Assembly: GCA_027405735.1 (NCBI GenBank)
Contig: JAPEHQ010000004.1
Location: 1,984,001-2,048,000 of the forward strand
From: Mucor racemosus
Lineage: Eukaryota > Mucoromycota > Mucoromycetes > Mucorales > Mucoraceae
Direction: 5' to 3'
Length of the DNA stretch: 64,000 bases
The notes under the pieces are model-generated. The model had not been told where the DNA came from. It ran no database searches and saw only the letters and a program-made list of their open reading frames with translations. Below are positions 14,235 through 25,164 of the stretch, one piece after another (positions within the stretch are counted from its first letter, which is position 1; each line of letters starts with the position of its first letter). Made by a program: the position numbers and the translations under genes.

Positions 14235-14896
14235 TGTGCTGAACTAGGATACTATTTCCCCACATAAGAAATTAAATGTTATCTTACATAAAACCATGCT
14301 CTAATATTTCAATAGAGATAACATGAATTTAACAGTAAATACAGAAAGTATTAGTAATTTAACATATAAATAAAATAGACCGAATCATAAACAAAGCAAA
14401 TTGATTCATAAAATAAGCTGAAGAAACACATAGATCAAAGTAAGGATTGCTCTATGCGGATCATTAACAAATATGCCAAAAACGGGCATTAAAAGACCGC
14501 CTTGATTACGTAAATCAAGAAGCTCAATATAAACTTTAAAATCACAAACAAACTAATTGATTTACCAAAAAGAATAAACATATGGATATTGCATGAAGAC
14601 AATGGAATCATGCTTCAATCATTTAATAAGTAGCATGATGATATATGTATGGAATGCAGCATTGTCTGATTCGCATGTTAAACATCACGGTTTGACAGAA
14701 GTCCTAAGTTGGTAATTCGGTTATTCCTAATTCTGATAGATCATTGACAGTTACGGTGCAACTCCCAGATATAACAAAAGCACAACTAATATAAATAGAG
14801 TAGAAATATAGACTTATTGCACACTATCCATTTTTTGAATAAAGAAGGATTTAAACTGTATCTTTTTTCAAAGCTTTTATTCTACATTTTACTGCA
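14235..14896. mobile_element. Solo LTR, 662 bp, with 5-bp target duplication AACTG
   Basis: The insert starts TGTGCTGAAC and ends TTTTACTGCA, giving TG...CA ends. It is flanked by AACTG at 14230-14234 and again at 14897-14901. The matching place in repeat R3 (near 22190) reads straight through GGTAAACTGTATAAC without it. A 5-bp duplication with TG...CA ends is the mark of LTR retrotransposon integration. No internal coding region remains, so this is a solo LTR left by recombination between the two ends. Its superfamily cannot be told from the LTR alone. Confidence 0.8.
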
Positions 14897-15559
14897 AACT
14901 GTATAACTTCTCTTACATTGCTAAACAAACTAATACTAATAAAACATAGTTAGTTTTTTTCGTATAACTAATCAAACCTAGTAACGTATTGATCCCACAA
15001 ATTAAAGCTCGGTTTCTGGATTCAAAGCAAATAAACCTCGTTTAACTGTTTACTTTTTCTGCAATAAAGATGGGTTTTCCAAAATTGCCCTATCATCTTT
15101 GAAAAGCATAAAAATCCTGGTTGTTTCAAACGAAAAAATGGTTCTGACCTTGACTTTCATTATTATTCTAAAAAGAAGGGATGTTTGACAACAACAACTC
15201 TTTCAAAAAATAATAGTAAAATTTAAGAGCAAAATGGCAAGCGAGCGTTGAAATGTTGTCTTGATTTTCGATAATAATGCTCCTGCTCACGACAGAAACC
15301 TACCTTGAAACAATGTCAAACTTGTCTTATTGCCTCCCAACACATCGTCTCATTACCAGCTATTTGATTCTGACATAATTGTAAACTTTAAAACCATTAT
15401 AATATAAAAATTTTAATATAGACATACAGCACTACTTGAATGCTTTTCCTTATCAAAAAACAGAAAAATTATTATTTATGCTGCTGAGGTTCCAAAAAAA
15501 AAAAGACAAACGCTTTTTTTAAATCAATCAACTTCAAGCAATGAATTGGATAAAGTCTC

Positions 15560-15769
15560 TTGGGAAAAGACTACCAGTATTACGATCAAAATAAATTGGA
15601 GACATACCACACGTTTTTGAAATTAAATAATATAAGTAAAGAAGATAACACATTAGAAAGCATCGACAATTTTATTGATAGCGTAGAGTATCTGGAGTTT
15701 GAAATCGAAGAAAATAGCGGAATACCCAGCAATCAATATACTACTATTGGTGAAATATATATACTGTAG
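15560..15769 (+). other. Small frame inside repeat R1, open also in R3
   Basis: A 69-codon frame carrying LESIDNFIDSVEYLEFEIE also stays open at 22843-23052 in R3. The two differ at about ten positions yet keep the frame. The composition (acidic, ordinary hydrophobic spacing) looks more protein-like than the rest of the repeat. I do not recognise the family, no ATG context or splice sites settle its limits, and most changes between the copies alter the amino acid. It may be a remnant of an element-encoded protein. Confidence 0.3.
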
Positions 15770-16188
15770 GCTAATACAATATTAGTAGAGAGGCACGAAG
15801 ATGTAACTCGTGTCAAGAATGGAAACCTTGTTAGTGCAATAATAAGCTCATCGTAACAAAAAATAATGTTTAATTGGATGCTTTTGAAGCATTTTATAAA
15901 ATGTACAAATTTTTTCCACAGTTGAAATTTTCTTAATCAAACCTCCATTAGCCTTTATTTCTCCAAATAAAAAGCACCAAATTTTTTTTCATATACTCTC
16001 ATATGCGTCTTTATTGAAACAAAGTTTTGTTTTTATGAAATTGCGACCAGTAATAACCTTATATTCTATAAAAACGGTTGACTAACAGAAAAAACCGTCT
16101 AGTATTTACTTAGTAATCGACTTGGTGGATTTAAGCAATAAAATTATGACAAGAAAGGGAGATTGATAAGTGTCCAAATATACATGTA

Positions 16189-16693
16189 CAGTCGTGATTC
16201 GATTTAATGGAATCGTTGGGAGGCAGAAAAGTGTCCACAAAATCGAACTTTTCACTAAATCGAATAAATCATTTTCCGTAATATTGGATCAAAAAATGAA
16301 AATAAAAAGGCGTTACTAGCTTATACTGTAGTATTAAATAATATTGTTAATAGAGGCTTTTCATATTCGAGCAACTGAATTAAACAGTGAATAACAAGAA
16401 ATTTATTAAAAAATTGATGTAAAATAGGCACGTGATTTGGTTATTCCCCATATTTCTTCTAATTTCATGGCTACCAGATCAAGCTATTACCGGTTAAATG
16501 CAGTTTTATCCAATAGTATTTATATTTTACTAATATAGTGGACTGGTAGAAACAAAATTGTCCACTATCCACTGAATCGATACAGTGGATTTAGGCAGTA
16601 AAATTATGAAAAAAAAAAACGGGAGGCGATTCCAAACTGTCCATTAAATCGAAAATCCGTTATTTGCAAGCCCACTAAATCGAATCAGGACTG
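16189..16693. mobile_element. MITE-like element with Tc1-type ends and TA duplication
   Basis: The ends are CAGTCGTGATTCGATTTA and, at the right, TAAATCGAATCAGGACTG, an imperfect inverted repeat flanked by TA at 16187-16188 and 16694-16695. The 505-bp interior has no reading frame and holds further copies of the motif ACTAAATCGAAT. The interior segment GTGGATTTAGGCAGTAAAATTATGA (about 16578-16605) resembles 16125-16150 just outside the element, so related MITE pieces are nested here. R3 carries a diverged right end near 23495-23510. Confidence 0.65.
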
Positions 16694-16839
16694 TATAAGA
16701 AAATATAAAACTGATGACGTAGGTAGATACATGAAAGTTTCTGAGGCTGAAACTAGACAATTGTTTCCTGTAACTTGCCAGCTTTCCTTTCTTTTTAATA
16801 TTTGATTTACGAAGATAACAATGTCGCAAAAGGTTAAAC

Positions 16840-17380
16840 ATTATTCACTAGAGTAATGATCGCAATTGAGCAGTGCGAGCATAAGCAATTTCCTGCTTGG
16901 TGCTCGACGGAAACATTGAAAGCTTGCTTGTGTGCTTGCTCGAATTGCTTCAAGTTGAAATAGACTTGCTTGCATGTATGTAAACCTGCTTGCTTGCCTG
17001 GTTTCAAATCAAGTAAGCAAGCATGTAACACAGGGAAAATTTATTCAATTTACGTCACTCTAACTTTAAAAATGTCAAAATGCATCACATTTTGAACCAA
17101 TATTAGGCTGAAAATACATGACACCATGCTTGTGCTTGCATTCGGATTTGCTCGTACTTGGTTTGCTTGACTTTTTGAAAAGTTAGGTAATGTTTGATTT
17201 ATATTGTCTTGCTTGCTTTCAAAACTGAGAATGCTCGATATACAACCGCTCGAAGAGCCGTTGCTTAGGCTCGGGCTTGCTTGAGTAACTTTCAAATATT
17301 TTAGATTCGGCAAATGCTTGCTAAAACTGCTTGCGCTTGCTTGGGGTCTGCCATTTTGCGAACGCTGCACTAGAGTATAA
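16840..17380. repeat. AAGCAAGC-rich interspersed repeat
   Basis: The stretch is dense in GCTTGC/GCAAGC words on either strand, for example TGCTTGCTTGCCTGG at 16987-17001. The part at 16880-17000 matches, as reverse complement, 63640-63770 at the far end of the window, including CGAGC(A/G)CCAAGCAGGAAATTGC. It is therefore a dispersed repeat rather than local low complexity. Open frames on its minus strand (16834-17031, 17050-17370) follow from the repeated word and show no domain. Confidence 0.6.
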
Positions 17381-17436
17381 ATGCCACTTGTGTCAATCCA
17401 AAAACTTTGTCGGCGCTAGACGTTTACGTGATCATT

Positions 17437-18234
17437 ATGCCACAGTTGAAGGTAGGTTTTTATTTATCTAAATAGGAAAAAAAACTTATTATTTTAATAA
17501 TGAATATTTTTTGATGTGTTTGATTTGTAGTAAAAAGTTTATTTCCACGTCAGAAGCTAGGAGAAAAGTAAGATTTATAGTTTTTACCATTATATAATTT
17601 TACTAATATACCATTTCATAAATACTAGAAAAGTATTATATATGTCTTGGCATGTCCTTGTTGCTCTGATTAGTTTGAGAAGTTGGAGGATTTGGAAAAA
17701 CATTTAAAAGAAAAGCATGGTTTGTACATATAATCAGCATATTATGTGGAAAACGCATACTGTTATACAACTTCAATAGAACCAAAAAAGCGTCCTGAAG
17801 CTGACAATGGTTTCAAAAAACTAGTTGAGAGCAAAAAATGAATTTTATCCACAGGGACTGTTGTTGAAGATAAGCTCTACAGTTTTAGCAAAACATGTTT
17901 TTCAAACCATCCATCACAATCATTAATTCTAGATCTAAATAATAATGCTGGGATGGGAAACGAACTTTCAGATGACTTCATAAACAAATTTAATTGCCAA
18001 GATGCCAGAGAAGTGAGAGGTGTATTAAATGAAACACAAGAATGGGAGAAATCTTATGATAGATCAAAATCGTTTGACTTGGACTGGATAAAGCACAGTA
18101 TATATACATTGCTGCGAAAGTATGCGGATGGCGCCTTTGAGATTGATCATAACGAACAGTGGTATAATGTTCATAATTGGGGTTTAATTGATCGTTGTTT
18201 TGGGAATGTAAAAGGTGTCGAAGTAGTACGGTAA
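17437..18234 (+). pseudogene. Truncated pseudogene of a multicopy, possibly Mucorales-specific, protein family
   Basis: A start MPQLK at 17437 is followed by a possible intron (GTAGG...TTGTAG, to about 17530) and coding-like pieces EKLEDLEKHLKEKHG (about 17685), KKRPEADNGFKKLVES (about 17786, closed by a TGA) and TGTVVEDKLYSFSK (about 17855). An open stretch then runs to 18234 with WIKHSIYTLLRKYADG and WYNVHNWGLIDRCFGN. From memory, the pattern KH.YT....Y..G...D...W+N.H.WGL+D+CF resembles hypothetical proteins that occur in many copies in Mucorales genomes; their function is unknown to me. The sequence breaks off just where repeat R2 begins (about 18245), so the C-terminal half is missing. 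The in-frame stop near 17840 also argues against function. Confidence 0.55.
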
Positions 18235-18244
18235 TATCTAGATT

Positions 18245-20335
18245 CAGCACAATCATTCAAATACTAACTGTAATTATTAGTGGTTGTAGTGGAATTACAT
18301 ACTAAAAACGCTTGATAAAAATAAAACAACCTAAATTCCAAGTGTCGCTCATAAAATATGATGCCACTTGAAATGTGAACAACAATAATAAACAAACCCT
18401 TCAATTCAACACAATAACAAACGCATGCTAAAAATATGAAACCCCTTTTTGAACCATACATGTCGTGTAGATGATAGCACCCTTGAATACGGTGCAATCC
18501 ACTATCACACAAATGACATATATATCAAAATAGGATGATTCTAACCAAATCAATAATGATAATGAACAAAGATACCAATTTAGTCAACTACTCATCTATA
18601 TTGAAGTTGCACTATCAATATAAATAAGATTTAATCATATAAAAATTACCCTTTAATTCAAGGTTATTACATAAAATAGATAAAACAATAGTAAACAACC
18701 ATTTTCCAAAAGGTCGATATTGTCACACTTGACATCAATCCTTTATGGCCAATGCTCTGCATGATTTACCCCTTAAAATATTAAAAAATCAATAGCAATG
18801 TGCCCAAAAGTCAAAACTAGAAGATTACTAAATATAAATTCATTCAAGTCTGATGATATCCAAATTTTCCAAATCACTATCACTACGGCCGACCTGTACT
18901 GTACAAGATGATTTCGTTGTGCCCAGGTGTGCTGCACACTATGGCCTGAGCCGTTGTGTACACTGAATATGATGGTTAAAAAGATACCAAGATGCACATA
19001 GGCACAACAAACGAAACGGCGCACGAGCACAACAAGAAATCTGTATGTGCACGATATTAGATTCTGTCCAGGTGCATGACATTAATCCCATGTATGCATA
19101 ATAGTAGAATTGCCCATAAGCATATTATTAATCATTGTCCCTATTTGTGCATAATAATAAAATCTGCCCATGAGCGTAATGAGTTGATCGTATGGGCACA
19201 AATTGGTTTGTATATGAGCATTGTGCAGTTCTCAAAATTCCATTGCATTTTCTACTGGAATGGGTTTTAAATTACATTTGTTTTTATGAATATAGATTAT
19301 AGACAATACAATTCAATACGTTGTTGATGTAGAGCAATACAAGCTTGATGGTCTGATATGCCTTATCAAACGGTGAATATATCCTTGGAATATGAAAACA
19401 AAAAGAGAGAAACAACGCACGTAGAAAAGGATTTTCAAGGCATTACATTATTTACCGCAAATAAAACCTTGCTAAATTGCATATTTTAGCCAATGTAAAA
19501 GCATCATTACAGCACATAAACCATAAACTGAACGAGATAGGCAATATCTGTTGACATAGAAACATACATTTTTCTACCAGAAAACCGTCAGTCATATCAT
19601 ACATTCATTAAAAAATTGCAAAAGAGAGCCCGTAGAGCGACGCCGTAATTAAGCATAGCACGATTGAACGGCTAAGTCTCTTATACTATGGTATTTCTAA
19701 GTTTTAAATAAAAAAGCGTTTCTTTTTTTTTTAGCTTTTTTTATATTTAACCACATATGGTCTGAAAATTAAGATTTTGTAGCGGACATTTTCGGGGCTC
19801 ATTTTATCCTTACCAGCACTCATGATTTTGATCAAAAAACAGAAAAAACAAATTTCGATACCAAAATCAACGTTTAAATATACTACATTGTGAGAGAAAA
19901 TTGTAGCCATAAGTTATACACATTTTATAAAAGCTTAACATCAAAAGGTAAGTAATAAAACTTTGTACTTTTGCCCCAAAAACTGTTTTTTGATTAAAGA
20001 ATTTTCATGTAATATTTTGCAATAAAAAGGTTTGTTGTTTTTTATTGAGCAAATAGAGCGCTAAATTCTGCATATGTGTATATTTTTTGTTTTTATAATT
20101 GGTAATACAATTAACTCTAGATTTGCAAAATCAGAAAAACAAAATTAAAAAATGTCAAAATTGATGATCTGGACAAGAATAATTTTTTAAATTAATATTC
20201 CTCTTATAAGCCTTATAAGCCTTAAAAATAAGAGATTTTATAATACTCGAGGACGTTTTCAAGAATTAATGATGCTGTACCCACTTGATTCAAGCTTATT
20301 ACTGTAAATGTTTATACATACTTTTATAATCACCA
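18245..20335 (-). repeat. Repeat R, copy R2 (inverted relative to R1)
   Basis: The reverse complement matches R1 from the CTTGATTCAAG motif (R1 10455, R2 about 20285) to about R1 14100. It lacks the Tc1 element present in R1, and so preserves its empty TA site near 18520-18530. The match ends beside the truncated pseudogene at 17437-18234. R1 and R2 together form a large inverted repeat with arms of about 2 kb around roughly 4 kb. Open frames on either strand of the arm (18773-19030, 19076-19270) are shared with R1 only because the DNA is duplicated, and they look non-coding. Confidence 0.85.
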
Positions 20336-21019
20336 GTTTTTCCGCAGGTAGATATTGAATTTAGACCAAAAAAGCATTTATTATAACGTAGAAGATGGAA
20401 CAAACTGACCAAGTCTTGGATGCTTTTTTTGTCAGAGAAAAATATTATAACGCGCCCTAAAATTAACAATTAATAATTCATTTCCAAATAAGCAATGAGA
20501 AAAACATGTATTTGTACCTGCTACTTGCTTTCAGTTTATAAAAAATATTTGCCTTTTTTTGTTGTAGGTTTAAACATAAATAAAAGATCTGAGGAAAGAG
20601 TGGGGAAGAAAGCAGAAAAATAATTCTAATTCAGTGGATTTTGTGTATTACAAACAAAAATTTACAAAGGTATTAATACTTTTAGTATTGCCAAACAGGC
20701 TGTTGTCGCTGTTCCCATTTAGTCCGTGAAAGAAGAACATGAGCAGAACGCTTTCAAACCCCAAATTTTAAATTGATATATCTCGTCAATAAAGCAATTC
20801 TGTTGAACCAGAGTAACTCATATCTGCTCATCTGCTTCACACCATTCAAATTATATTCGTTATTAGTTATATTATTTCAGTAAATAAAGATATTGTTTAC
20901 TAAAATAAAAAAAAATATGAAAATAAAAGCAGTAGAAATACAATTATAATCAGATAAAGTTTTTATTACAAAAGATTTCTGAAGATTTGAAATAATTGAA
21001 AAAGTATGAAGGTATTTAT
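20336..21019. other. Spacer between repeats R2 and R3
   Basis: This AT-rich spacer shows no match to other parts of the window and no coding sequence or structure that I can support. Confidence 0.3.
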
Positions 21020-21576
21020 TATAGTGGTTTGGGAAACTTGGATACTGTACCATCAGACTTAAATGAATTTATATTTAGTAACCTTCTAGTTTTGATTACA
21101 TTGTTATTAATTTTTTAATATTTTAAGGGGTAAATCATGCAGAGTATTGGCCATAAAGGATTGATGTCAAGTGTGACAATATCGACCTTTTGGAAAATGG
21201 TTGTTTATTATTGTTTTATCTATTTTATTATGTAATAACCTTGAATTAAGGGGTAATTTTTATATGCTTGAATCTTATTTATATTGATAGTGCAGCCTCA
21301 ATATATACTGTCAGATGAATAGTTGACTAAATTGATATCTTTGTTCATTATCATTATTAATTTGGGTAGAATCCTATTTTGATATACATGTATGTCATTT
21401 GTGTATTAATTGATTGCAACGCGATGAAGGGTGCTATCATCTACTATACGACATGTATGGTTCAAAAAGGGGTTTCATATTTTTAGCATGCGTTTGTTAT
21501 TGTGTTCAATTGAAGCATTTGTTTATTATTGTTGTTCACATTTCAAGTTACACCATTTTTTCATGAGCAACACCTG

Positions 21577-22006
21577 TGAAATGCCAAAGATTTAGAATAA
21601 ATATTATGGCAAGAAAAAATGCATAATTTAATAAAGGAACTTGTTAAATTAAATCACACACAAAAACTGAAGAGAATCTTTATTTAATATCAATAATTTG
21701 TCCTATTTATATACAAATTCTATATTACAATTATCTGTAAGATCAGCTTTGGATCGATTATGTCTTTCTGACATTCCATTGTCAGGTCATTTATGTACAT
21801 TAGTAACACAGCACATTTAAGTTCAGCTTATTTTATATAACTAAATCCAACAAGTGAATATGTCTCACATATCCAGCTTCCCGGATCTTGCTTTAGAAAA
21901 TAAGAACAATCGAGAATGTTATCATAGATCAGTTAGCTGACTTCTTGAAAATAAGGATTACAAATCAAAAGGTTCATTATCTTACGATTAACCGGTGGAT
22001 GCAACA
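21577..22006. mobile_element. Solo LTR, 430 bp, with 5-bp target duplication ACCTG
   Basis: The insert runs TGAAATGCC...GATGCAACA. Read on the minus strand it begins TGTTGCATCC, the usual LTR form. It is flanked by ACCTG at 21572-21576 and 22007-22011. The same place in R1 (about 14040-14060) reads GAGCAACACCTGAAAGTTAT without it, so the insertion is proven from within the window. It differs in sequence from the 662-bp LTR at 14235, so two LTR families are present. No internal region remains. Confidence 0.85.
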
Positions 22007-22842
22007 ACCTGAAAGTTATAGGTTAATTTATTATTATGAAGCTTTTTTTACTATGTAATTCCACTGAAATCCCCCCTATTTATAATTGATTATTGTGTTT
22101 CTAATTTACTTTCCCCCTCTTTTTTAGAAAAATTATTAACTGTTAATCTAACAACCAACATCTGATATTCCTCATTTTGGTAAACTGTATAACTTCTCTT
22201 ACATTGCTAAACAAACTAATACTAATAAAACATAGTTAGTTTTTTTCGTATAACTAATCAAACCTAGTAACGTATTGATCCCACAAATTAAAGCTCGGTT
22301 TCTGAATTCAAAGCAAATAAACCTCGTTTAACTGTTTACTTTTTCTGCAATAAAGATGGGTTTTCCAAAATTGCTTTATCATCTTTGAAAAGCATAAAAA
22401 TCCTGGTTGTTTTAAACGGAAAAATGGTTCTGATCTTGGCTTTCATTATTATTCTAAAAAAAAGGGATTTTTGACAACGACGACTCTTTCAAAAAATAAT
22501 AGTAAAATTTAAGAGCAAAATGGCAAGCGAGCGTTGAAATGTTGTCTTGATTTTCGATAATAATGCTCCTATTCACGACAAAAACCTACCTTGAAACAAT
22601 GTCAAACTTGTCTTATTGCCTCCCAACACAACGCCTCATTACCAGCTATTTGATTCTGACATAATTGTAAACTTTAAAAACCATTATGATATAGAATTTT
22701 TAATATAGACATACAGCATTACTTGAATACGTTTTCTTATCAAAAAACAGAAAAATTATTTATGCTGCTGAGGTTCCAAAAAAAAAAGACAAACGCTTTT
22801 TTTAAATCAACCAACTTCAAGCAATTAACTGTATAAAGTCTC

Positions 22843-23052
22843 TTGAGAAAAGATTACCAGTATTACGATCAAAATAAATTGGAGACATACCACACGCGTT
22901 TGAAATTAAATAATATAAATAAAGAAGATGACACATTAGAAAGCATCGACAATTTTATTGATAGCGTAGAGTATCTGGAGTTTGAAATCGAAAAAAACAG
23001 CGGAATACCCAGCAATAGATATACTACTATTGGTGAAATATATATAGACTAA
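22843..23052 (+). other. Small frame inside repeat R3, sister of 15560-15769
   Basis: This is the R3 version of the 69-codon frame in R1. It again carries LESIDNFIDSVEYLEFEIE and ends in GEIYID before the stop. No family is recognised. The track begins on an in-frame codon that need not be a real start (the first triplet is not ATG in this copy), which weakens the case for a working gene. Confidence 0.25.
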
Positions 23053-23689
23053 TACAACACTAGTAGAGAGGCACGAAGATGTAACTCGTGTCAAGAATGG
23101 AGACCTTGTTAACACAATAATAAGCTCATCGTAGCAAAAAATAATGTTTAATTGGATGCTTTTGAAGCATTTTATAAAATGTACAAATTTTTTCCACAGT
23201 TGAAATTTTCTTAATCAAACCTCCATTAGCCTTTATTTCTCCAAATAAAAAGCACCAAATTTTTTTTCATATACTCTCATATGCGTCTTTATTGAAACAA
23301 AGTTTTGTTTTTATGAAATTGCGACCAGTAATAACCTTATATTCTATAAAAACGGTTGACTAACAGAAAAAACCGTCTAGTATTTATTTAATAATCGACT
23401 TGGTGGATTTAAGCAATAAAATTATGACAAGAAAGGGAGATTGATAAGTGTTCTATAAATAAAAAATCCCATATTTTCGAGTCTATTAAATTGAATTAGG
23501 ACTATAGATCTAAAAGTAAAATAGTTGGCATCAGCATTTAAGTACACTGAACTAACATCGACTAAAAATTGCCCTAAAATTAATTAAAAAAATGGAGCAC
23601 CTAAAATGAAGTGTTAATTTTTTATATTCATAAAGTAGTAGACCCAATTTAAAACTATCCTGCATTTTTTGTTTCAACGAAATACTGAT

Positions 23690-24545
23690 TTTTCGTCGTC
23701 GAGATAATCAAAATAGTATTCCTTATCAAAGCTTAAAGCCTATCATAACGGGGTTCCAAAATTGATTTGAAAAATGGACGAAAAATGATTTAAAAAACAA
23801 AATTGCTTAATTGCTCATGAACAGCAAAGTAAGTCGAACTAGCGTATTAAGTATTCTGTGTACAGTTTTGAATTCTACATCCAGCTAAATAAAGGTCAAA
23901 CAAATATCTCGCATTAAATGTTGCGCAAAATGCAATTAAAAATTTGGAGGTTTCTTGAAGATACACAACACTTTTTATAATTAAAATTCAAATATATGTA
24001 ATGGAAATAATACACAAAAAAATTTGCTATCGATCGAGCTATTGATAAACCTTCTAACTGCATTTTTTGTAGAGAAAACAAGATTTTTGTCATAATTTTT
24101 TCAATTTCAGAATTTGGGATGAGAGTATACAGGGAAAAAATTGAAGCAGAAAACAAAGGTATCCCCTCCCACACATTGTTGAGAATATTTCCACTTGAAA
24201 AAACCTAAATTACATTTGAGAGAGCTCAGAAAGGTTGATGATATAAATGTAAAAAACTGCTACTCAGTTTATCGAATATTTTGTAATCTGCTACAAAAAA
24301 TGTTAAAAAAGGGAATACAAAAAAATGCTCAGAACTTTCTATACTGACATATGTTATAATGCACTTTAAAACAAGTAAATTTTAATATTAAAAAATGTTA
24401 GTAGAGCTTAATCTCTCGCAGAGATATGGAGACTCAGATTTGTTATTTTTATCATTGAAGTACGTGTAAAAATTTGAAACATTAGCATTAAAAACGTTAT
24501 ACCAACTGCAAAGCATAGGCTATTTCAGGAAACGCGTTTTTAAAT
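23690..24545 (-). repeat. Repeat B, copy 1 (inverted relative to 42610-43450)
   Basis: The reverse complement matches 42610-43450 by eye: TTTGCAGTTGGTAT, then GAGTCTCCATATCTCTG against GAGGCTTCATATCTTTAG, then TATACTCTCATCCCAAATTCTGA against TATACCCTCATCCCAAATTCTGA. The two copies are well diverged, with many substitutions and small gaps. Both contain an open stretch reading LYTLIPNSE, but flanking stops and homopolymer runs make coding doubtful. The type of element is unknown. Confidence 0.65.
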
Positions 24546-24834
24546 TAAACATGAACAGCCCAAGTACATGTGCATATATTTTTATTATTCGTTATTATCT
24601 AGTGAGAAAACATTGAGCAAGTATGATACTGTGCTTTCACTCTCAATTTACCGGATGTTTGAAAACCTCGCCCAGTTTTTTGAAAATTTTTGGGCATTTG
24701 CGTGAGGCTAAATTGCCCAAAAGAATCGCACTAATTTGACCAAGTGTTTGAATCCAAGTTGCCCAGCTTTTCGAACACAAATTGCCCATTTTTCAGAAAT
24801 AATTAGACCATTTTTCTTATTTTACACTTATAGC

Positions 24835-24955
24835 CTTATGGAGTATTTTATGCGTTAGCTTATGGGTTATTTTATGCCTTAGTTTATGCCTTAGTTTATG
24901 CCTTAGGCTATCAGTTATTTTATGCCTTAGCTTATGGGTTAGGTTACGCTTCCAG
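24835..24955. repeat. Short tandem array of TTTATGCCTTAG-like units
   Basis: About nine to ten imperfect 11-13 bp units, such as TTTATGCCTTAG and CTTATGGGTTA, follow each other. At least two alternating variants are present, giving a higher-order period of about 24 bp in places. Just upstream (24665-24800) several TTGCCCA words recur. The role is unknown and the array looks like a minisatellite. Confidence 0.6.
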
Positions 24956-25164
24956 GTTTTAAAAGCCATGCTTTTAAATAAGTAAATAAATATATCTATA
25001 ATAATAAATAGTATATGCCCTCTTTATATCTTCAAAAACTGAGGTATTCTTCAAATTTTTTTATTAACTGGATCATTATTTGTAAGGGCCACAGAATCTG
25101 AAATAGTTTTCATTTGCTAAACATATTTGATGGTAAACATTTCTTGAACCACAATGAGTGTGGG

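Larger units (their letters stand above)
10440..16175 (+). repeat. Repeat R, copy R1 (interrupted by a Tc1 element and a solo LTR)
   Basis: This is the most complete copy of a large interspersed repeat. 10440-12231 and 13877-14100 match the reverse complement of 18245-20335. 11876-16175 matches 21020-23452 in direct orientation. The left part matches 55723-57560 (+) and 58980-61000 (-). R1 is interrupted by a Tc1/mariner element (12232-13876) and a solo LTR (14235-14896), both absent from sister copies. No long reading frame survives. The only candidate is a 69-codon frame at 15560-15769, also open in the R3 copy. Short motifs such as GCCCATA and TTATGCACA recur many times around 11560-11720. 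The class of the element is not clear; it could be a degraded non-coding element or an old segmental duplication. Confidence 0.8.
21020..23452 (+). repeat. Repeat R, copy R3 (direct to R1, 5' truncated)
   Basis: Matches R1 from about 11876 to 16175 in the same orientation, without the R1 Tc1 element and without the R1 solo LTR. It therefore supplies the empty site for that LTR. It carries a solo LTR of its own (21577-22006). The match begins in a sequence shared with R1 near ATTTGGATATCATCAGACTT. Beyond 23452 it diverges into a MITE-like end (ATTAAATTGAATTAGGAC near 23500). Divergence from R1 is visible but modest by eye. Confidence 0.82.

Noticed and set aside
16834..17370. Two minus-strand frames in the AAGCAAGC-rich repeat
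   Set aside because: Their content follows the repeated word and no domain is visible.
18264..18512. Minus-strand frame shared with 13810-14076 in R1
   Set aside because: Duplicated repeat DNA. In R1 the frame begins inside the Tc1 inverted repeat, so it is not an original gene.
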